A stretch of 64,000 nucleotides of DNA from Pseudomonadota bacterium (GCA_020161615.1 JAIUPD010000003.1:310001-374000); one strand, 5' to 3'; positions 37,069-45,687 are shown, counted from the first letter of the stretch. Notes: generated by a model from the sequence alone, not told the origin. Numbers and translations: made by a program.

Positions 37069-37668
37069 TCACAGAAGGTCCCGCGCGACCAGATCCGCCT
37101 CCAGCGCCTCGGGCGTGGTGAAAGGATGCGCCGCCATCCCCACCGCCCGCGCCCCCGCGACATTGGCGGCGCTGTCGTCGACGAAAAGGCACTCCCCGGC
37201 CGCCAGCCCATTGCGCTCCAGCAGCAGGTGGTAGATCGCCGCCCCGGGTTTCAGCAAGCCCACCTGCCCCGAGACGACGACATCCGCGAAATCCGCGCCC
37301 AGCCGCGGATGCAGCCGCAGGGCCACGGGCCAGGTTTCGGCGGCGAAATTGGTGATGGCGAAGAGGCGCGCGCCCTTCGCCTTCAGCCGGTCGATCAGTG
37401 CCCAGGTCCCGGCGATGGGCTCGCGGATCGTCTCGGCAAAGCGCAGGGGGTAATCGGCCAGGGCCTCGGCCTCGGCGCCATGGGCGGCGCGCAGCTCGGC
37501 GATCGCCTCGGCAAAGGGCCGCCCGCCGTCATTGGCCAGATTCCAGGCGGCGAAGCCCACCCGCTCCAGATAGGCCAGCGCCTCGGCCTTCTCGGGATAG
37601 ACATGCGCGACGGCCAGCTCCGGCCGCCAACGGAGCAGCACATTTCCGACATCGAACACCAGATTCAT
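37069..37668 (-). CDS. HAD-family hydrolase (haloacid dehalogenase type phosphatase)
   Basis: A 199-residue HAD phosphatase. Motif I is DVGNVLLRW at the N-terminus (nucleophile Asp then Gly-Asn, as in YihX-type sugar-phosphate phosphatases), motif II ITNFAAET, motif III Lys in VGLLKPG, motif IV VDDSAANV. An alpha-helical cap lies after motif I. Substrate unknown. Start ATG 37668; the longer frame from 37719 is not supported. Confidence 0.85.
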   Translation of the reverse strand: MNLVFDVGNVLLRWRPELAVAHVYPEKAEALAYLERVGFAAWNLANDGGRPFAEAIAELRAAHGAEAEALADYPLRFAETIREPIAGTWALIDRLKAKGARLFAITNFAAETWPVALRLHPRLGADFADVVVSGQVGLLKPGAAIYHLLLERNGLAAGECLFVDDSAANVAGARAVGMAAHPFTTPEALEADLVARDLL

Positions 37669-37704
37669 CGCCGATACCCTGCCAATCCCTTCAAAAATCC
37701 AACC

Positions 37705-37766
37705 TTCTTTGCGCCGCAACTATCCCGGGGGGCGCGCGGCACGCGCGGCGGGGGGCAGCGCCCCCC
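37705..37766. repeat. Diverged hairpin repeat (TTCTTTGCGC ... CTATCCCGGGGGG)
   Basis: Upstream of the HAD gene. CTTCTTTGCGCCGCAACTAT plus CCCGGGGGG keeps the layout of the ATATCC tag with changes, and is followed by a GC hairpin (GGGGGGCAGCGCCCCCC, 37,750-37,766). The most decayed member of the family. Confidence 0.5.
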
Positions 37767-37815
37767 GGGCGGGCCGAGGGAGCTCGATACCCCCGAGGCC
37801 CGCCCCCGCGAGACC

Positions 37816-38595
37816 TCAGAGAGTGGTGTTCACGCCACCGCCATCCAGCAGCAGGTTCTGCCCGACGATGAAGCCCGCATGCTGCGAACACAGGAAGGCA
37901 CAGGCCGCGCCGAATTCCGCCGCCGTGCCATAGCGCCCGGCCGGGATCGTCGCCTCGCGCGCCTTGCGGGCCTCTTCCAGCGATCCGCCCGCCGCCTTGG
38001 CCGCGCCCGTGTCCAGCGCCACTGCCCGGTCGGTGTCGTGGATCCCCGGCAGCAGGTTGTTGATCGTCACCCCCGATTTGGCCACCTGGCGCGAGGTGCC
38101 GGCGACGAAGCCCGTAAGCCCCGTGCGGGCCGAGTTGGACAGCCCCAGCACCCCGATCGGCGCCTTGACGGCCTGGCTGGTGATGTTCACCACCCGGCCC
38201 CAGCCCCGCGCCATCATCCCCGGAACCAGCGCCTGCATCAGCGCGATGGGCGTCAGCATGTTGCCGTCCAGCGCCTTGATGAAATCCTCGCGCGCCCAGT
38301 CGGTCCAGGTGCCGGGGGGCGGGCCGCCCGCGTTGGTCACCAGGATGTCGATGTCGCCCGCCGCCTCCAGCACCCGGGCGCGCCCCTCCTCGGTGGTGAT
38401 ATCGGCCGCCACCGCGATCACCTCGACGCCGAAGCGCTCGCGGATCGCCACCGCCGCCGCTTCCAGCGCCTCGGCGCCCCGGGCGTTCATCACCAGCGTG
38501 CAGCCCGCCTCCGCCAGGGCATCGGCGCAGCCCCTGCCCAGCCCCTTGGACGAGGCGCAGACCAGCGCGCGTTTTCCCCTGATCCCCAGATCCAT
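37816..38595 (-). CDS. SDR-family oxidoreductase lacking the Tyr-x3-Lys pair
   Basis: A 259-residue short-chain dehydrogenase/reductase. The cofactor loop ASSKGLGRG (~14), NAGG and the catalytic serine in VNITSQAV are present. At the place of the active-site Tyr-x3-Lys, the sequence is VLGLSNSARTGLTGF, so the tyrosine and lysine appear to be Leu and Asn. SDRs of this type occur in a known subfamily and usually carry an altered or missing reductase activity. Length and C-terminus (LLLDGGGVNTTL) are normal. Start ATG 38595. Substrate unknown. Confidence 0.8.
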   Translation of the reverse strand: MDLGIRGKRALVCASSKGLGRGCADALAEAGCTLVMNARGAEALEAAAVAIRERFGVEVIAVAADITTEEGRARVLEAAGDIDILVTNAGGPPPGTWTDWAREDFIKALDGNMLTPIALMQALVPGMMARGWGRVVNITSQAVKAPIGVLGLSNSARTGLTGFVAGTSRQVAKSGVTINNLLPGIHDTDRAVALDTGAAKAAGGSLEEARKAREATIPAGRYGTAAEFGAACAFLCSQHAGFIVGQNLLLDGGGVNTTL

Positions 38596-38718
38596 AGCCG
38601 TCTCCTCTTGTTGCCGGCCAGAGGTAACCCGCCCTCGCGCGGCCGACAACCCGGGCGCGATTGACCTTCCCCCGGGCCCGGCCCTAAGATCGCCGCTGCT
38701 CTGCCCTCCGGAACCGCG

Positions 38719-39723
38719 ATGGTCGCCCAATCTCCCGCTCTCCCCCTGCCCGTCGCGCATGCCGTGGCCGTGTTCCCGGCCGCCGCGCTCAGGGTCGTCT
38801 CGGGCGCGAATGCGGGCGATGCGCTGCCGGCGCCGGAGGAGTCGGTCTGCGGCGATTACTACAGGCTGGATGACGGCGCGGCGCCCCTGACCCTGATGCT
38901 CGACCTCGAGGGCGGCGCGGGCGGCCGCCTGGCGCCGGGCAGCGAGGCGGGCCAACCCGGCGATCCCGTCCGGCTGGAAGGGCGGCTCTCGCTCATGGCG
39001 CCCGACGGCGATCTGGTCGAGGCGCTGGTTCTGGCCCTGCCCGATGCGCGGGTCGCCCTGCCGCTGTCGCCCCTTCGCCCCAAACTGACCTATTCGCTGA
39101 TCGCCACCGACCCGACCCCCGGCCCGATCCGGCTGGCCGATGTGGTGGCGGGCGCCTTCGCCCAGGGCACGCGGATCGCGCTGGCCGACGGGCGGCAGGT
39201 CCCGGTCGAGGATCTGGCGCCGGGCGACCGGGTGATCACCCGCGACCATGGCGCCCAGGCCTTGCGCTGGAAGGGCGAGGTCACGCTCAGGGCCGAGGGC
39301 GGTTTCGCCCCCGTGACGGTGCTGCCCGGCGTCATGGGCAACCCCGGCGCGCTGATCGTCAGCCCCTATCACCGGCTCTTCCTCTACCGCCGCGACGCCC
39401 GGGCGCTGGCCGGGGCGGCCGAATTGCTGGTGCAGGCCCGCCATCTGGTCGACGGCCAGTCGATCCTGCGACGCGAGGGCGGTTTCGTCACCTATCACTC
39501 GCTGGTCTTCGACGCGCACGAGGTGATCTATGCCGAGGGCGTCCCTTGCGAGAGCCTGATGGTCTGCCCCTCGGTCGTCACCCGCCTGCCCGAGGATCTG
39601 GCCCTGCCCCTCGCCGAGGCCTTCCCCGGCCTCTCTCAGCACGCCCATACCGGCGCCGATCTGCGGCCCGAGCTGGTCTCGCGCCTGCGCGACCGGCCGG
39701 GCAGCGCCTCCAGCGGGATCTGA
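38719..39723 (+). CDS. Hint-domain protein with altered nucleophile
   Basis: A 334-residue protein. Residues about 145-290 form a Hint (hedgehog/intein-like) domain of the type common in Rhodobacterales: GTRIALADGRQVPVEDLAPG, DRVITRDHGAQALRW, VSPYHRLFLY, and HEVIYAEGVPCESL. The position usually occupied by the nucleophilic cysteine (CFTPGTRI-like) is Ala-Phe (GAFAQGTRI), so self-cleavage is doubtful. The N-terminal 140 residues match no family I know and have no signal peptide. Four bases after its stop a universal stress protein starts. Confidence 0.75.
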   Translation: MVAQSPALPLPVAHAVAVFPAAALRVVSGANAGDALPAPEESVCGDYYRLDDGAAPLTLMLDLEGGAGGRLAPGSEAGQPGDPVRLEGRLSLMAPDGDLVEALVLALPDARVALPLSPLRPKLTYSLIATDPTPGPIRLADVVAGAFAQGTRIALADGRQVPVEDLAPGDRVITRDHGAQALRWKGEVTLRAEGGFAPVTVLPGVMGNPGALIVSPYHRLFLYRRDARALAGAAELLVQARHLVDGQSILRREGGFVTYHSLVFDAHEVIYAEGVPCESLMVCPSVVTRLPEDLALPLAEAFPGLSQHAHTGADLRPELVSRLRDRPGSASSGI

Positions 39724-39726
39724 CCC

Positions 39727-40506
39727 ATGCCCTTTGCCGCCGTGCTCGCCGCCACCGACCTGACCGCGCGTTCCGCGCAGGTGCCCGGCCGGGCGCGGAG
39801 GCTGGCGCAGGCCCCCGGGTCGCGTGTCCTGCTGGTCCATGTCCGCCCCGAGGACCGCAAGAAGCCGCCGGCAGCCGAGGTCGAGGCCGAGCTTGCCGGG
39901 ATCGCGGCGGCGACCGGCGCTGACGGGTACCGCCTGCTGGTGGGGGAGGCCGGGCCGCAGATGGCGGCGCTGGCCCTCGATCAGGCCGCCGGGCTGATCG
40001 TGCTGGGCCTGCATCAGGAACGCCGGGTGCTGGACCTGCTGCGCCTCACCACGATGGAGAAGATCGTGCTGGCCGCGCCCTGCCCGGTGCTGATCGCCCA
40101 ACTGCCGCCCGACCGGCCCTATCGGCAGGTCCTGCTGGCGACCGATTTCTCGCCTGCCTCGGCCGAGGCGCTGAAAGCCGCCGCGCGGGTGGCGCCCGGG
40201 GCCGAGTTCCATGCCATCCACGCGCTGGAACTGCCGCTGGTGGGCGACCGCGAGGCGGCGCAGGCCCGGGCCGAGGCGGCGTGCGAGGCCTTTCTGGCCA
40301 CGCCCGGCCTGCCGCCGCTGGCCGAACGGCCCGAGATCGTGCCGGGCGGCGTGCATCAGGTCCTGGCCTTCCGGCACGAGGAGCTGGGCGCGGATCTGCT
40401 GTGCCTCGGCGCGCAATCGGGCAAGGATCCGGGAACGCTGGGCAATTACGCGCGCGACCTGATGCGGGCGCCCCCCTCGGACATGCTGGTGGCCAAGGCC
40501 CCCTGA
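39727..40506 (+). CDS. Two-domain universal stress protein
   Basis: A 259-residue protein with two Usp domains in tandem: the first from AAVLAATDLTARSAQ to LIVLGLHQERRVLDLL, the second from QVLLATDFSPASAEAL to DLLCLGAQSGKDPGTLGN. The glycine-rich nucleotide motif of the second is changed. It starts 3 bp after the Hint gene stop, so the two are co-transcribed. Expected role in stress survival; exact function unknown. It is convergent with phnM. Confidence 0.82.
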   Translation: MPFAAVLAATDLTARSAQVPGRARRLAQAPGSRVLLVHVRPEDRKKPPAAEVEAELAGIAAATGADGYRLLVGEAGPQMAALALDQAAGLIVLGLHQERRVLDLLRLTTMEKIVLAAPCPVLIAQLPPDRPYRQVLLATDFSPASAEALKAAARVAPGAEFHAIHALELPLVGDREAAQARAEAACEAFLATPGLPPLAERPEIVPGGVHQVLAFRHEELGADLLCLGAQSGKDPGTLGNYARDLMRAPPSDMLVAKAP

Positions 40507-40512
40507 CACCCG

Positions 40513-41655
40513 TCAGGCGACCCGCCGTCCCGCCACCCAACTGCCCCGGACGGCCGCCTCGGCGCCGAAGCGGCGCACGCGGATCACATCGGCCCTGAGC
40601 CCTTCGGCCAGCCGCCCCCGGTCCGCCAGCCCCGCCGCCCTGGCCGGGGCCGCCGTCACCGTGGCCAGCCCCCGGGCCAGATCGCCCCAGATCGCGCCCA
40701 GCATCAGCCCGCCGGTCAGCAGCGCGGACGGCACGTAATCCGAGGACAGAACCTCCAGCACGCCTTGCCGCGCCAGCGCCTCGGCCGCGACATTGCCGGA
40801 ATGCGAGCCGCCCCGGATCAGGTTCGGCGCGCCCATCATCACCGCGATTCCGGCCCGCTGGCTGGCCTGCGCAGCGACCTCGGTCGTCGGGAATTCGGCA
40901 ATCGCCGCGCCGTGCCGGGCCGAGGCCGCGACATGGCCCTCGGTCGTGTCGTCATGGCTGGCCAGCACCGCGCCGAGGCGCCCCGCCGCCGCCACCGCCG
41001 CCGCCTCGTGCGGCAGCCGCCGCGCCGCGCCCAAGGCCTGCTGGGCGTGCAGGTGATCCAGAAACTCCGGCTCGGAAAACCCGTGCTTGCCGCGGACGTA
41101 ATGGCGGAAGATGGCGATGTCGGCGAACTGGCGTTGCCCCGGCGTGTGGTCCATGAGGCTGACGATCCCCACCCGGTCGGCGGGGCCGAAGCCGTCCAGT
41201 TCACGCTCCAGCGTCTCGGAACAGATCTCGGCCCTGAGGTGCAACCGGTGGCTGACCCTGAGCGCCCCCGCCCGATGCGCGGCGAGGATGTGGTCAGCAA
41301 CGCCCCGGGCGTATTCCCCGGCGCCATAGGGGCGGCTGACCAGCGCGCCGACCCTGAGCGCGTCGAAAACCGTGGTGATGCCCACCGCCGCCAGCTCTGC
41401 GTCATGCGCCAGCAGCGCGGCGGCCTGCGGCCAAGCGACGCCCGGGCGGGGCTTCAGATGACGCTCCAGATTGTCGGTGTGCAGCTCGATCAGGCCCGGC
41501 ATCACCAGATCGCCCTCGCAATCGACCGCACCCGGCGGCAGATCGGTCCCCGCCTCGATCCGACGGATCACCCCGCCCGCCAGTTCCAGCCAACCCGGCA
41601 GGACCTCGCCGGGCAGGACCAGCCGGGCATTGGCAAGGATCGTCGTCTCGGTCAT
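40513..41655 (-). CDS. phnM: Alpha-D-ribose 1-methylphosphonate 5-triphosphate diphosphatase
   Basis: A 380-residue amidohydrolase-fold enzyme of the C-P lyase route; it removes pyrophosphate from the ribosyl methylphosphonate triphosphate. Visible: MPGLIELHTDNLERH (metal ligands His/Asp), RVSHRLHLRAEI, SLMDHTPGQRQF, ASHDDTTEGHV and SSDYVPSALLTG. The phn lyase genes themselves are not in the window. The start is 54 bp from the divergent DUF1045 gene, a typical pairing. Confidence 0.92.
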   Translation of the reverse strand: MTETTILANARLVLPGEVLPGWLELAGGVIRRIEAGTDLPPGAVDCEGDLVMPGLIELHTDNLERHLKPRPGVAWPQAAALLAHDAELAAVGITTVFDALRVGALVSRPYGAGEYARGVADHILAAHRAGALRVSHRLHLRAEICSETLERELDGFGPADRVGIVSLMDHTPGQRQFADIAIFRHYVRGKHGFSEPEFLDHLHAQQALGAARRLPHEAAAVAAAGRLGAVLASHDDTTEGHVAASARHGAAIAEFPTTEVAAQASQRAGIAVMMGAPNLIRGGSHSGNVAAEALARQGVLEVLSSDYVPSALLTGGLMLGAIWGDLARGLATVTAAPARAAGLADRGRLAEGLRADVIRVRRFGAEAAVRGSWVAGRRVA

Positions 41656-41708
41656 GCTCTCGGCGCTTCTGTCACGGCGCTGTGATCCCCGCTGCGCATG
41701 GTTGCTTC

Positions 41709-42371
41709 ATGAAACGCTACGCCCTCTATTATGCCCCGCCGCCCGGCCCCTGGGCCGAGACTGCCGCGCGCTGGCTCGGTCGCGATGCTGTCAGCGGCGA
41801 GGCCAGGATGCAACCGCATCTCGCGCTGGCCGGGCTGACGGACGGCGCGCGGCGCTATGGTTTCCACGCCACGCTGAAGGCCCCGTTCCGGCTGTCTGAG
41901 GGGTCGAGCGAGGAGGATCTTCTGGCCGCGGTCGAGGTCTTTGCCGCGGGGATCGCCCCCTTCTCGGTCGAGGGGCTGCGCGTCGCGGAACTCGACGGGT
42001 TTCTGGCGCTGGTGCCTTCGGGCGATGCCTCGGCGTTCGATGCTTTCGCCGCGCAGGTCGTCGTCCGTTTCGACCGGTTCCGCGCCCCCCTGAGCGCCGA
42101 GGACCGCGCCCGCCGCCGCCCCGAACGGCTGAGCGAGCGCCAGCGCGCCCTCCTCGACACCTATGGTTACCCCTGGGTGATGGAGGAATTCCGCTTCCAC
42201 ATGACCCTGACCGACCGGCTGACCCCGACGCAGAGCGAGCGCCTGCTCCCGCTGGCCGAGGCCGAATTCGCCCCGGTCCTGCCGCAGCCCTTCGTGCTGG
42301 GCGGGCTGTCGGTCTTCGCGGAGGATGCCGAGGGACAATTCACCGAGATCCACCGCGCCCGTCTGGGCTGA
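41709..42371 (+). CDS. DUF1045 (2H phosphoesterase-like) phosphonate-linked protein
   Basis: A 220-residue protein of the two-histidine phosphodiesterase fold: HxT motifs in FHATLKAPF (~52) and FHMTLTDRL (~165). DUF1045 proteins are nearly always next to phn genes, and are thought to act on a cyclic phosphate such as ribosyl-1,2-cyclic phosphate (as proposed, not proven). Start ATG 41709 chosen; the frame upstream adds nine unconserved residues. It is divergent from phnM and convergent with the DMT permease. Confidence 0.82.
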   Translation: MKRYALYYAPPPGPWAETAARWLGRDAVSGEARMQPHLALAGLTDGARRYGFHATLKAPFRLSEGSSEEDLLAAVEVFAAGIAPFSVEGLRVAELDGFLALVPSGDASAFDAFAAQVVVRFDRFRAPLSAEDRARRRPERLSERQRALLDTYGYPWVMEEFRFHMTLTDRLTPTQSERLLPLAEAEFAPVLPQPFVLGGLSVFAEDAEGQFTEIHRARLG

Positions 42372-42373
42372 GA

Positions 42374-43219
42374 TCAGGCCCGGCTGACCCTCAGCAGCAC
42401 CGCCCCCGCCAGCGTCAGGGCGGTCGACAGCACCTTGGCCAGGCTCAGACGCTCGCCCAGCAGGAAGACGCCGATCATCAGCGCGAAGATGATCGAGGTT
42501 TCGCGCAGCGCCGTGACCAGCGCGATGGGCGCCTGGGTGAAGGCCCAGACCACCAGCGCGTAAGCCGTGAACGAGGCGCCGCCGCCCAGGATCAGGCTGC
42601 GCTTCAGCGCCAGCGACCGGCCCAGCAGCCCCGGTTTCCAGACCCGGGCGATCCCGGCAAAGATCACCGCATCCAGCGCCGACAAGACGCCGAAATAGCC
42701 CAGCGCCGTGCCCGCCAGCCGCGCGCCCAACCCGTCCGTCACCGAATAGGCGGCGATGAAACAACCGGTGATCAGCGCCAGAACCGCGGCCTTGCCCTGC
42801 AAGATGCCGTCCCCCCGCCGCACCAGGCTGACCGAGGCGATGCCGATGGAGATCATCGCCACCGCGGCGATTTCCAGACTGGAAAAGGTGACGCCGAGGA
42901 TGAAGGCCGAGGTCAGCGCCACCAGCAAGGGCGCCACGCCCCGGGCGATGGGATAGACCTGCGTCAGGTCGCCGAAGCGGTAGGATTGCATCAGGAAGAC
43001 CTGATAGAGCATGTGCAGGACGACGCTGCCCGCGAGATAGGGCCAGCTTTCCGCCGCCGGGAAGGGCACGAACGGCAAAAGCGCCGCGCCGAACAGGCCC
43101 TGCCCGACCACCACCGCGACCATCGCCACGCTCTTGTCGGCGCCGCCCTTGACCAGCGCGTTCCAGGCAGCGTGCAGGGCGGCGGCGAGGATCACCACGG
43201 CGAAGACGAGGCCGGTCAT
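42374..43219 (-). CDS. EamA-type (DMT) permease next to phosphonate genes
   Basis: A 281-residue, about ten-helix permease: LHAAWNALVKGG at the N-terminus, QVYPIARGVAPLLVAL in the first half and IIFALMIGVFLLGERLSLAK in the second. Related EamA permeases of Rhodobacterales are often beside the phnM/DUF1045 pair, so it could carry a phosphonate or amino-acid-like compound; this is inference. A direct repeat TAGACA-x2-TAGACA lies 64 bp upstream of the start. Confidence 0.8.
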   Translation of the reverse strand: MTGLVFAVVILAAALHAAWNALVKGGADKSVAMVAVVVGQGLFGAALLPFVPFPAAESWPYLAGSVVLHMLYQVFLMQSYRFGDLTQVYPIARGVAPLLVALTSAFILGVTFSSLEIAAVAMISIGIASVSLVRRGDGILQGKAAVLALITGCFIAAYSVTDGLGARLAGTALGYFGVLSALDAVIFAGIARVWKPGLLGRSLALKRSLILGGGASFTAYALVVWAFTQAPIALVTALRETSIIFALMIGVFLLGERLSLAKVLSTALTLAGAVLLRVSRA

Positions 43220-43282
43220 TCGGTATCACCCGCCAGAAGGGGCGGCGCAAGGACAGGGGGCATGGGATTCGGGCTCAAGATA

Positions 43283-43296
43283 TAGACAACTAGACA
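43283..43296. promoter_or_regulatory. Candidate GntR-type operator upstream of the DMT permease
   Basis: TAGACA is repeated with an 8-bp period (43,283-43,288 and 43,291-43,296), within an AT-richer patch (ATATAGACAACTAGACATCT). On the minus strand this reads TGTCTAGTTGTCTATA. GntR/HutC-type phosphonate repressors (PhnF) use TGTCTA-like half sites, from memory. No such regulator gene is in the window. Confidence 0.28.
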
Positions 43297-43342
43297 TCTT
43301 CTAGCGCCCGGCCCCGGCCGATGCACGCGAAATCTGCGGAGC

Positions 43343-43849
43343 TCAGCCCGCCGCTGCGCTGAGGAAAGCCGCGCTCACCACCGCCAGCGCCTCGGCCCTC
43401 AGCCGCGGCAGGTCGGCCAGCGCCACCTGCGGCCCGCCCCCCGGGACCAGCCGCGCGGTCCAATCCTCATCACGCATCTCGCGCCACTCCACATTCAGAT
43501 GCACGCGCGTATGGTCGAAGAGATGCCGCAGCGCCCGGGGCGGCAGATGGGCGGCGAAATCGACCTCGGCCGGATCGGGCACCAGCGATGCGACCGGCTG
43601 ACCAGCCCGATGCGCGGCAATCGCTTCGCCCATCCGCCTCGCTTCCAGCGACAGAAGCCCAATCCGCCACGCAAGCGAGGGCGCGGCGCCGGCATAGAGC
43701 GCCGCATCGGTCGTGTCGTTCAGCAGCCGCGCGACCTGGGCGGTCAGACGGCGGGCCTGCAACAGGTCCCCGGCCGGGGCGCCGGGCGCGTCGTAGCGCG
43801 CGCCCTTGCCCTGCCGCTCGATCAGCGCCTGACGCGCCGCGTCGGTCAC
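43343..43849 (-). CDS. Maleylpyruvate isomerase-like protein (DinB/MDMPI-type four-helix protein)
   Basis: A 168-residue protein, last gene of the gentisate operon, starting with a GTG at 43847-43849 that is 5 bp from the end of the gentisate dioxygenase gene. It looks like the helical N-domain of mycothiol-dependent maleylpyruvate isomerases: an early LTAQVARLLNDTTDAALY and a C-terminal LADLPRLRAEALAVV. In that family the zinc histidines lie in HVLAHLA-like and REVWIHA-like stretches; here those read WRIGLLSLEARR and RAEALAVV, without the histidines. Its place suggests it still serves isomerisation of maleylpyruvate to fumarylpyruvate, possibly with glutathione, but this is not proven. Confidence 0.55.
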   Translation of the reverse strand: MTDAARQALIERQGKGARYDAPGAPAGDLLQARRLTAQVARLLNDTTDAALYAGAAPSLAWRIGLLSLEARRMGEAIAAHRAGQPVASLVPDPAEVDFAAHLPPRALRHLFDHTRVHLNVEWREMRDEDWTARLVPGGGPQVALADLPRLRAEALAVVSAAFLSAAAG

Positions 43850-43853
43850 GGCT

Positions 43854-44954
43854 TCATTCCTCGACAAAGGCGGTGCGGTCGAAATGCAGCCGCTCCATGA
43901 TCGGCGCATCCGAGAAATGGAAAAGGTCGAAGCCGGTCTCGGCCTGCAATTTCCACGGGACCCAGGACGGCACCACGAACATATCGCCGATGTCGAGCCG
44001 ATGCTCGACGCCGCCCATGACCACCGAGCCCCGGCCCGAGAAGACCTGGAACACCGACGACCCCACATCGCGCCGCATCCGGCTGGAGGCCCCTGCCCTG
44101 AGCCGGTGGAACTGGCAGCGGATCGTCGGCATCACATCGCCGCCGGTCGTCGGGTTGACGTAGCGGATGCCCGCATGGCCCAGGCTGTAGGTCGCGGGCT
44201 GGCCCTCATCCTCCAGCAGCAACTGCTCGGTCAGGGCGCGGTCGGTATGTTCCCAGCGGAAGGCCGCCAGTGGGCTGGAGACGGTGTTTTCCAGCTTCGA
44301 CAGCGGCCTGAGCCCCGGATGCGCCCAAAGCCTTTCGCCCTGGCTGAAGCGCGGCGTCGCGTAATCCGTCACCCGGTCGGCGCCGAATTCGAAGAAACCC
44401 ACGTCGTTTTGCTTGCTGAACGGGATATCCAGCCCGTCGATCCAGGCCATTGGCTGGTCGGTGTCGTTGTGGTGGCCGTGGAAATTCCAGCCCGGCGTCA
44501 GCAGCAGATCGCCCCGCGACATGCGCACCGGATCGCCGTTGACCACGGTCCAGACGCCCTCGCCCTCGACCACGAAGCGGAAGGCGTTCTGCGCGTGGCG
44601 ATGCTCGGGCGCGGTCTCGCGCGGGCCGAGGTACTGGATCGCCGCCCAGAGCGTCGGACTGACATAGGCCGCACCGCCCAGCCCGGGGTTGGCAAGGCCG
44701 ATGGCCCGCCGCTCGCCGCCCCGCCCGACCGGGACCAAAGCGCCCGAGGCCTCGGCCAGGGGCAGCAGATCCTTCCAGCGCCAGAGATGCGGCACCGCTT
44801 TGGGCTTCGGGTGCATCGGCATCAGATCGCCCGTCTGGGTCCAGAGCGGGATCAGGTGGTGATCGGCAAAGCCCTGATAGAGCGCGCGCAGTTCCGGCGT
44901 ATCCTCGGGCTGCATGCCATGGGCGACGGTTTCGTGGGTCAGATCCTTGGTCAT
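43854..44954 (-). CDS. Gentisate 1,2-dioxygenase
   Basis: A 366-residue bicupin that opens the gentisate ring to maleylpyruvate with Fe(II) and O2. The first cupin has the iron site APEHRHAQNAFRFVVEGEGVW and the second the matching PWKLQAETGFDLFHFSD region; FHGHHNDTDQPMAWIDGLD is typical of gentisate dioxygenase rather than salicylate or 1-hydroxy-2-naphthoate enzymes. Start ATG 44954 overlaps the end of the fumarylpyruvate hydrolase gene by 4 bp. Confidence 0.93.
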   Translation of the reverse strand: MTKDLTHETVAHGMQPEDTPELRALYQGFADHHLIPLWTQTGDLMPMHPKPKAVPHLWRWKDLLPLAEASGALVPVGRGGERRAIGLANPGLGGAAYVSPTLWAAIQYLGPRETAPEHRHAQNAFRFVVEGEGVWTVVNGDPVRMSRGDLLLTPGWNFHGHHNDTDQPMAWIDGLDIPFSKQNDVGFFEFGADRVTDYATPRFSQGERLWAHPGLRPLSKLENTVSSPLAAFRWEHTDRALTEQLLLEDEGQPATYSLGHAGIRYVNPTTGGDVMPTIRCQFHRLRAGASSRMRRDVGSSVFQVFSGRGSVVMGGVEHRLDIGDMFVVPSWVPWKLQAETGFDLFHFSDAPIMERLHFDRTAFVEE

Positions 44955-45667
44955 TCCGCAGCCTCGCTGAGGCCCGCGCGGGGCCCGATGATGGTTGTCA
45001 ACTCGCCCAGCCCCTCGATGCTGACCACGCAAATATCGCCCGGCACCAGCGCCCCCACGCCCGCGGGCGTACCGGTCATGATCAGATCGCCCGCCCTGAG
45101 CGCGATGGAGCGCGAGAGGATGGCGATGATCTCGGGCACGGTCCAGATCAGCTCCGACAGATCGGCGTCCTGCATCACCTTACCGTTGACCGTCAGCCGG
45201 ATCGAGCCCGTCGCCGGATGCCCGACCTCGGCCGCCTTGCGGATCGCCGCGATGGGGGCCGAGCGGTCGAAGGCCTTGCCCCAATCCCAGGGCCGCCCCT
45301 TGTCGCGCGCTTCAAGCTGCAAATCGCGGCGGGTCAGGTCGTTGCCCACGGCATAGCCATAGACGTGATCCAGCGCCTGCCCCTCGGGGATATTCACCCC
45401 GCCCTTGCCGATGGCCACGACCAGTTCGGCCTCGTAATGGAAATTCCCGGTCTCGGGTGGATAGGCGACGGTTTCGCCATCCCCGACGACAGCATCGGCG
45501 GGCTTGGTGAAGAAGAAGGGCGGGTCGCGGTCCGGGTCCTTGCCCATCTCGCGCGCATGGGCGGCATAATTGCGGCCGACGCAAAAGATCCGGCGCACGG
45601 GGAAGCGCGCCTCGTCGCCCAGCACGGGCAGGCTGGGGGTCGGCATCGGGGGGAAGACGTAATCCAT
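44951..45667 (-). CDS. Fumarylpyruvate hydrolase (FAH family)
   Basis: A 238-residue FAH-fold hydrolase that splits fumarylpyruvate to fumarate and pyruvate, the last step of the gentisate route. Key parts: IFCVGRNYAAHAREM, FFFTKPADAV, the metal ligands in NFHYEAELVVAIG, NDLTRRDLQ and IMTGTPAGVG. Four-base overlap with the dioxygenase gene and a 20-bp gap after the hydroxylase-ligase gene show a single operon. Confidence 0.92.
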   Translation of the reverse strand: MDYVFPPMPTPSLPVLGDEARFPVRRIFCVGRNYAAHAREMGKDPDRDPPFFFTKPADAVVGDGETVAYPPETGNFHYEAELVVAIGKGGVNIPEGQALDHVYGYAVGNDLTRRDLQLEARDKGRPWDWGKAFDRSAPIAAIRKAAEVGHPATGSIRLTVNGKVMQDADLSELIWTVPEIIAILSRSIALRAGDLIMTGTPAGVGALVPGDICVVSIEGLGELTTIIGPRAGLSEAAE

Positions 45668-45687
45668 GGGCTTTCCTTTCCGGGGGC

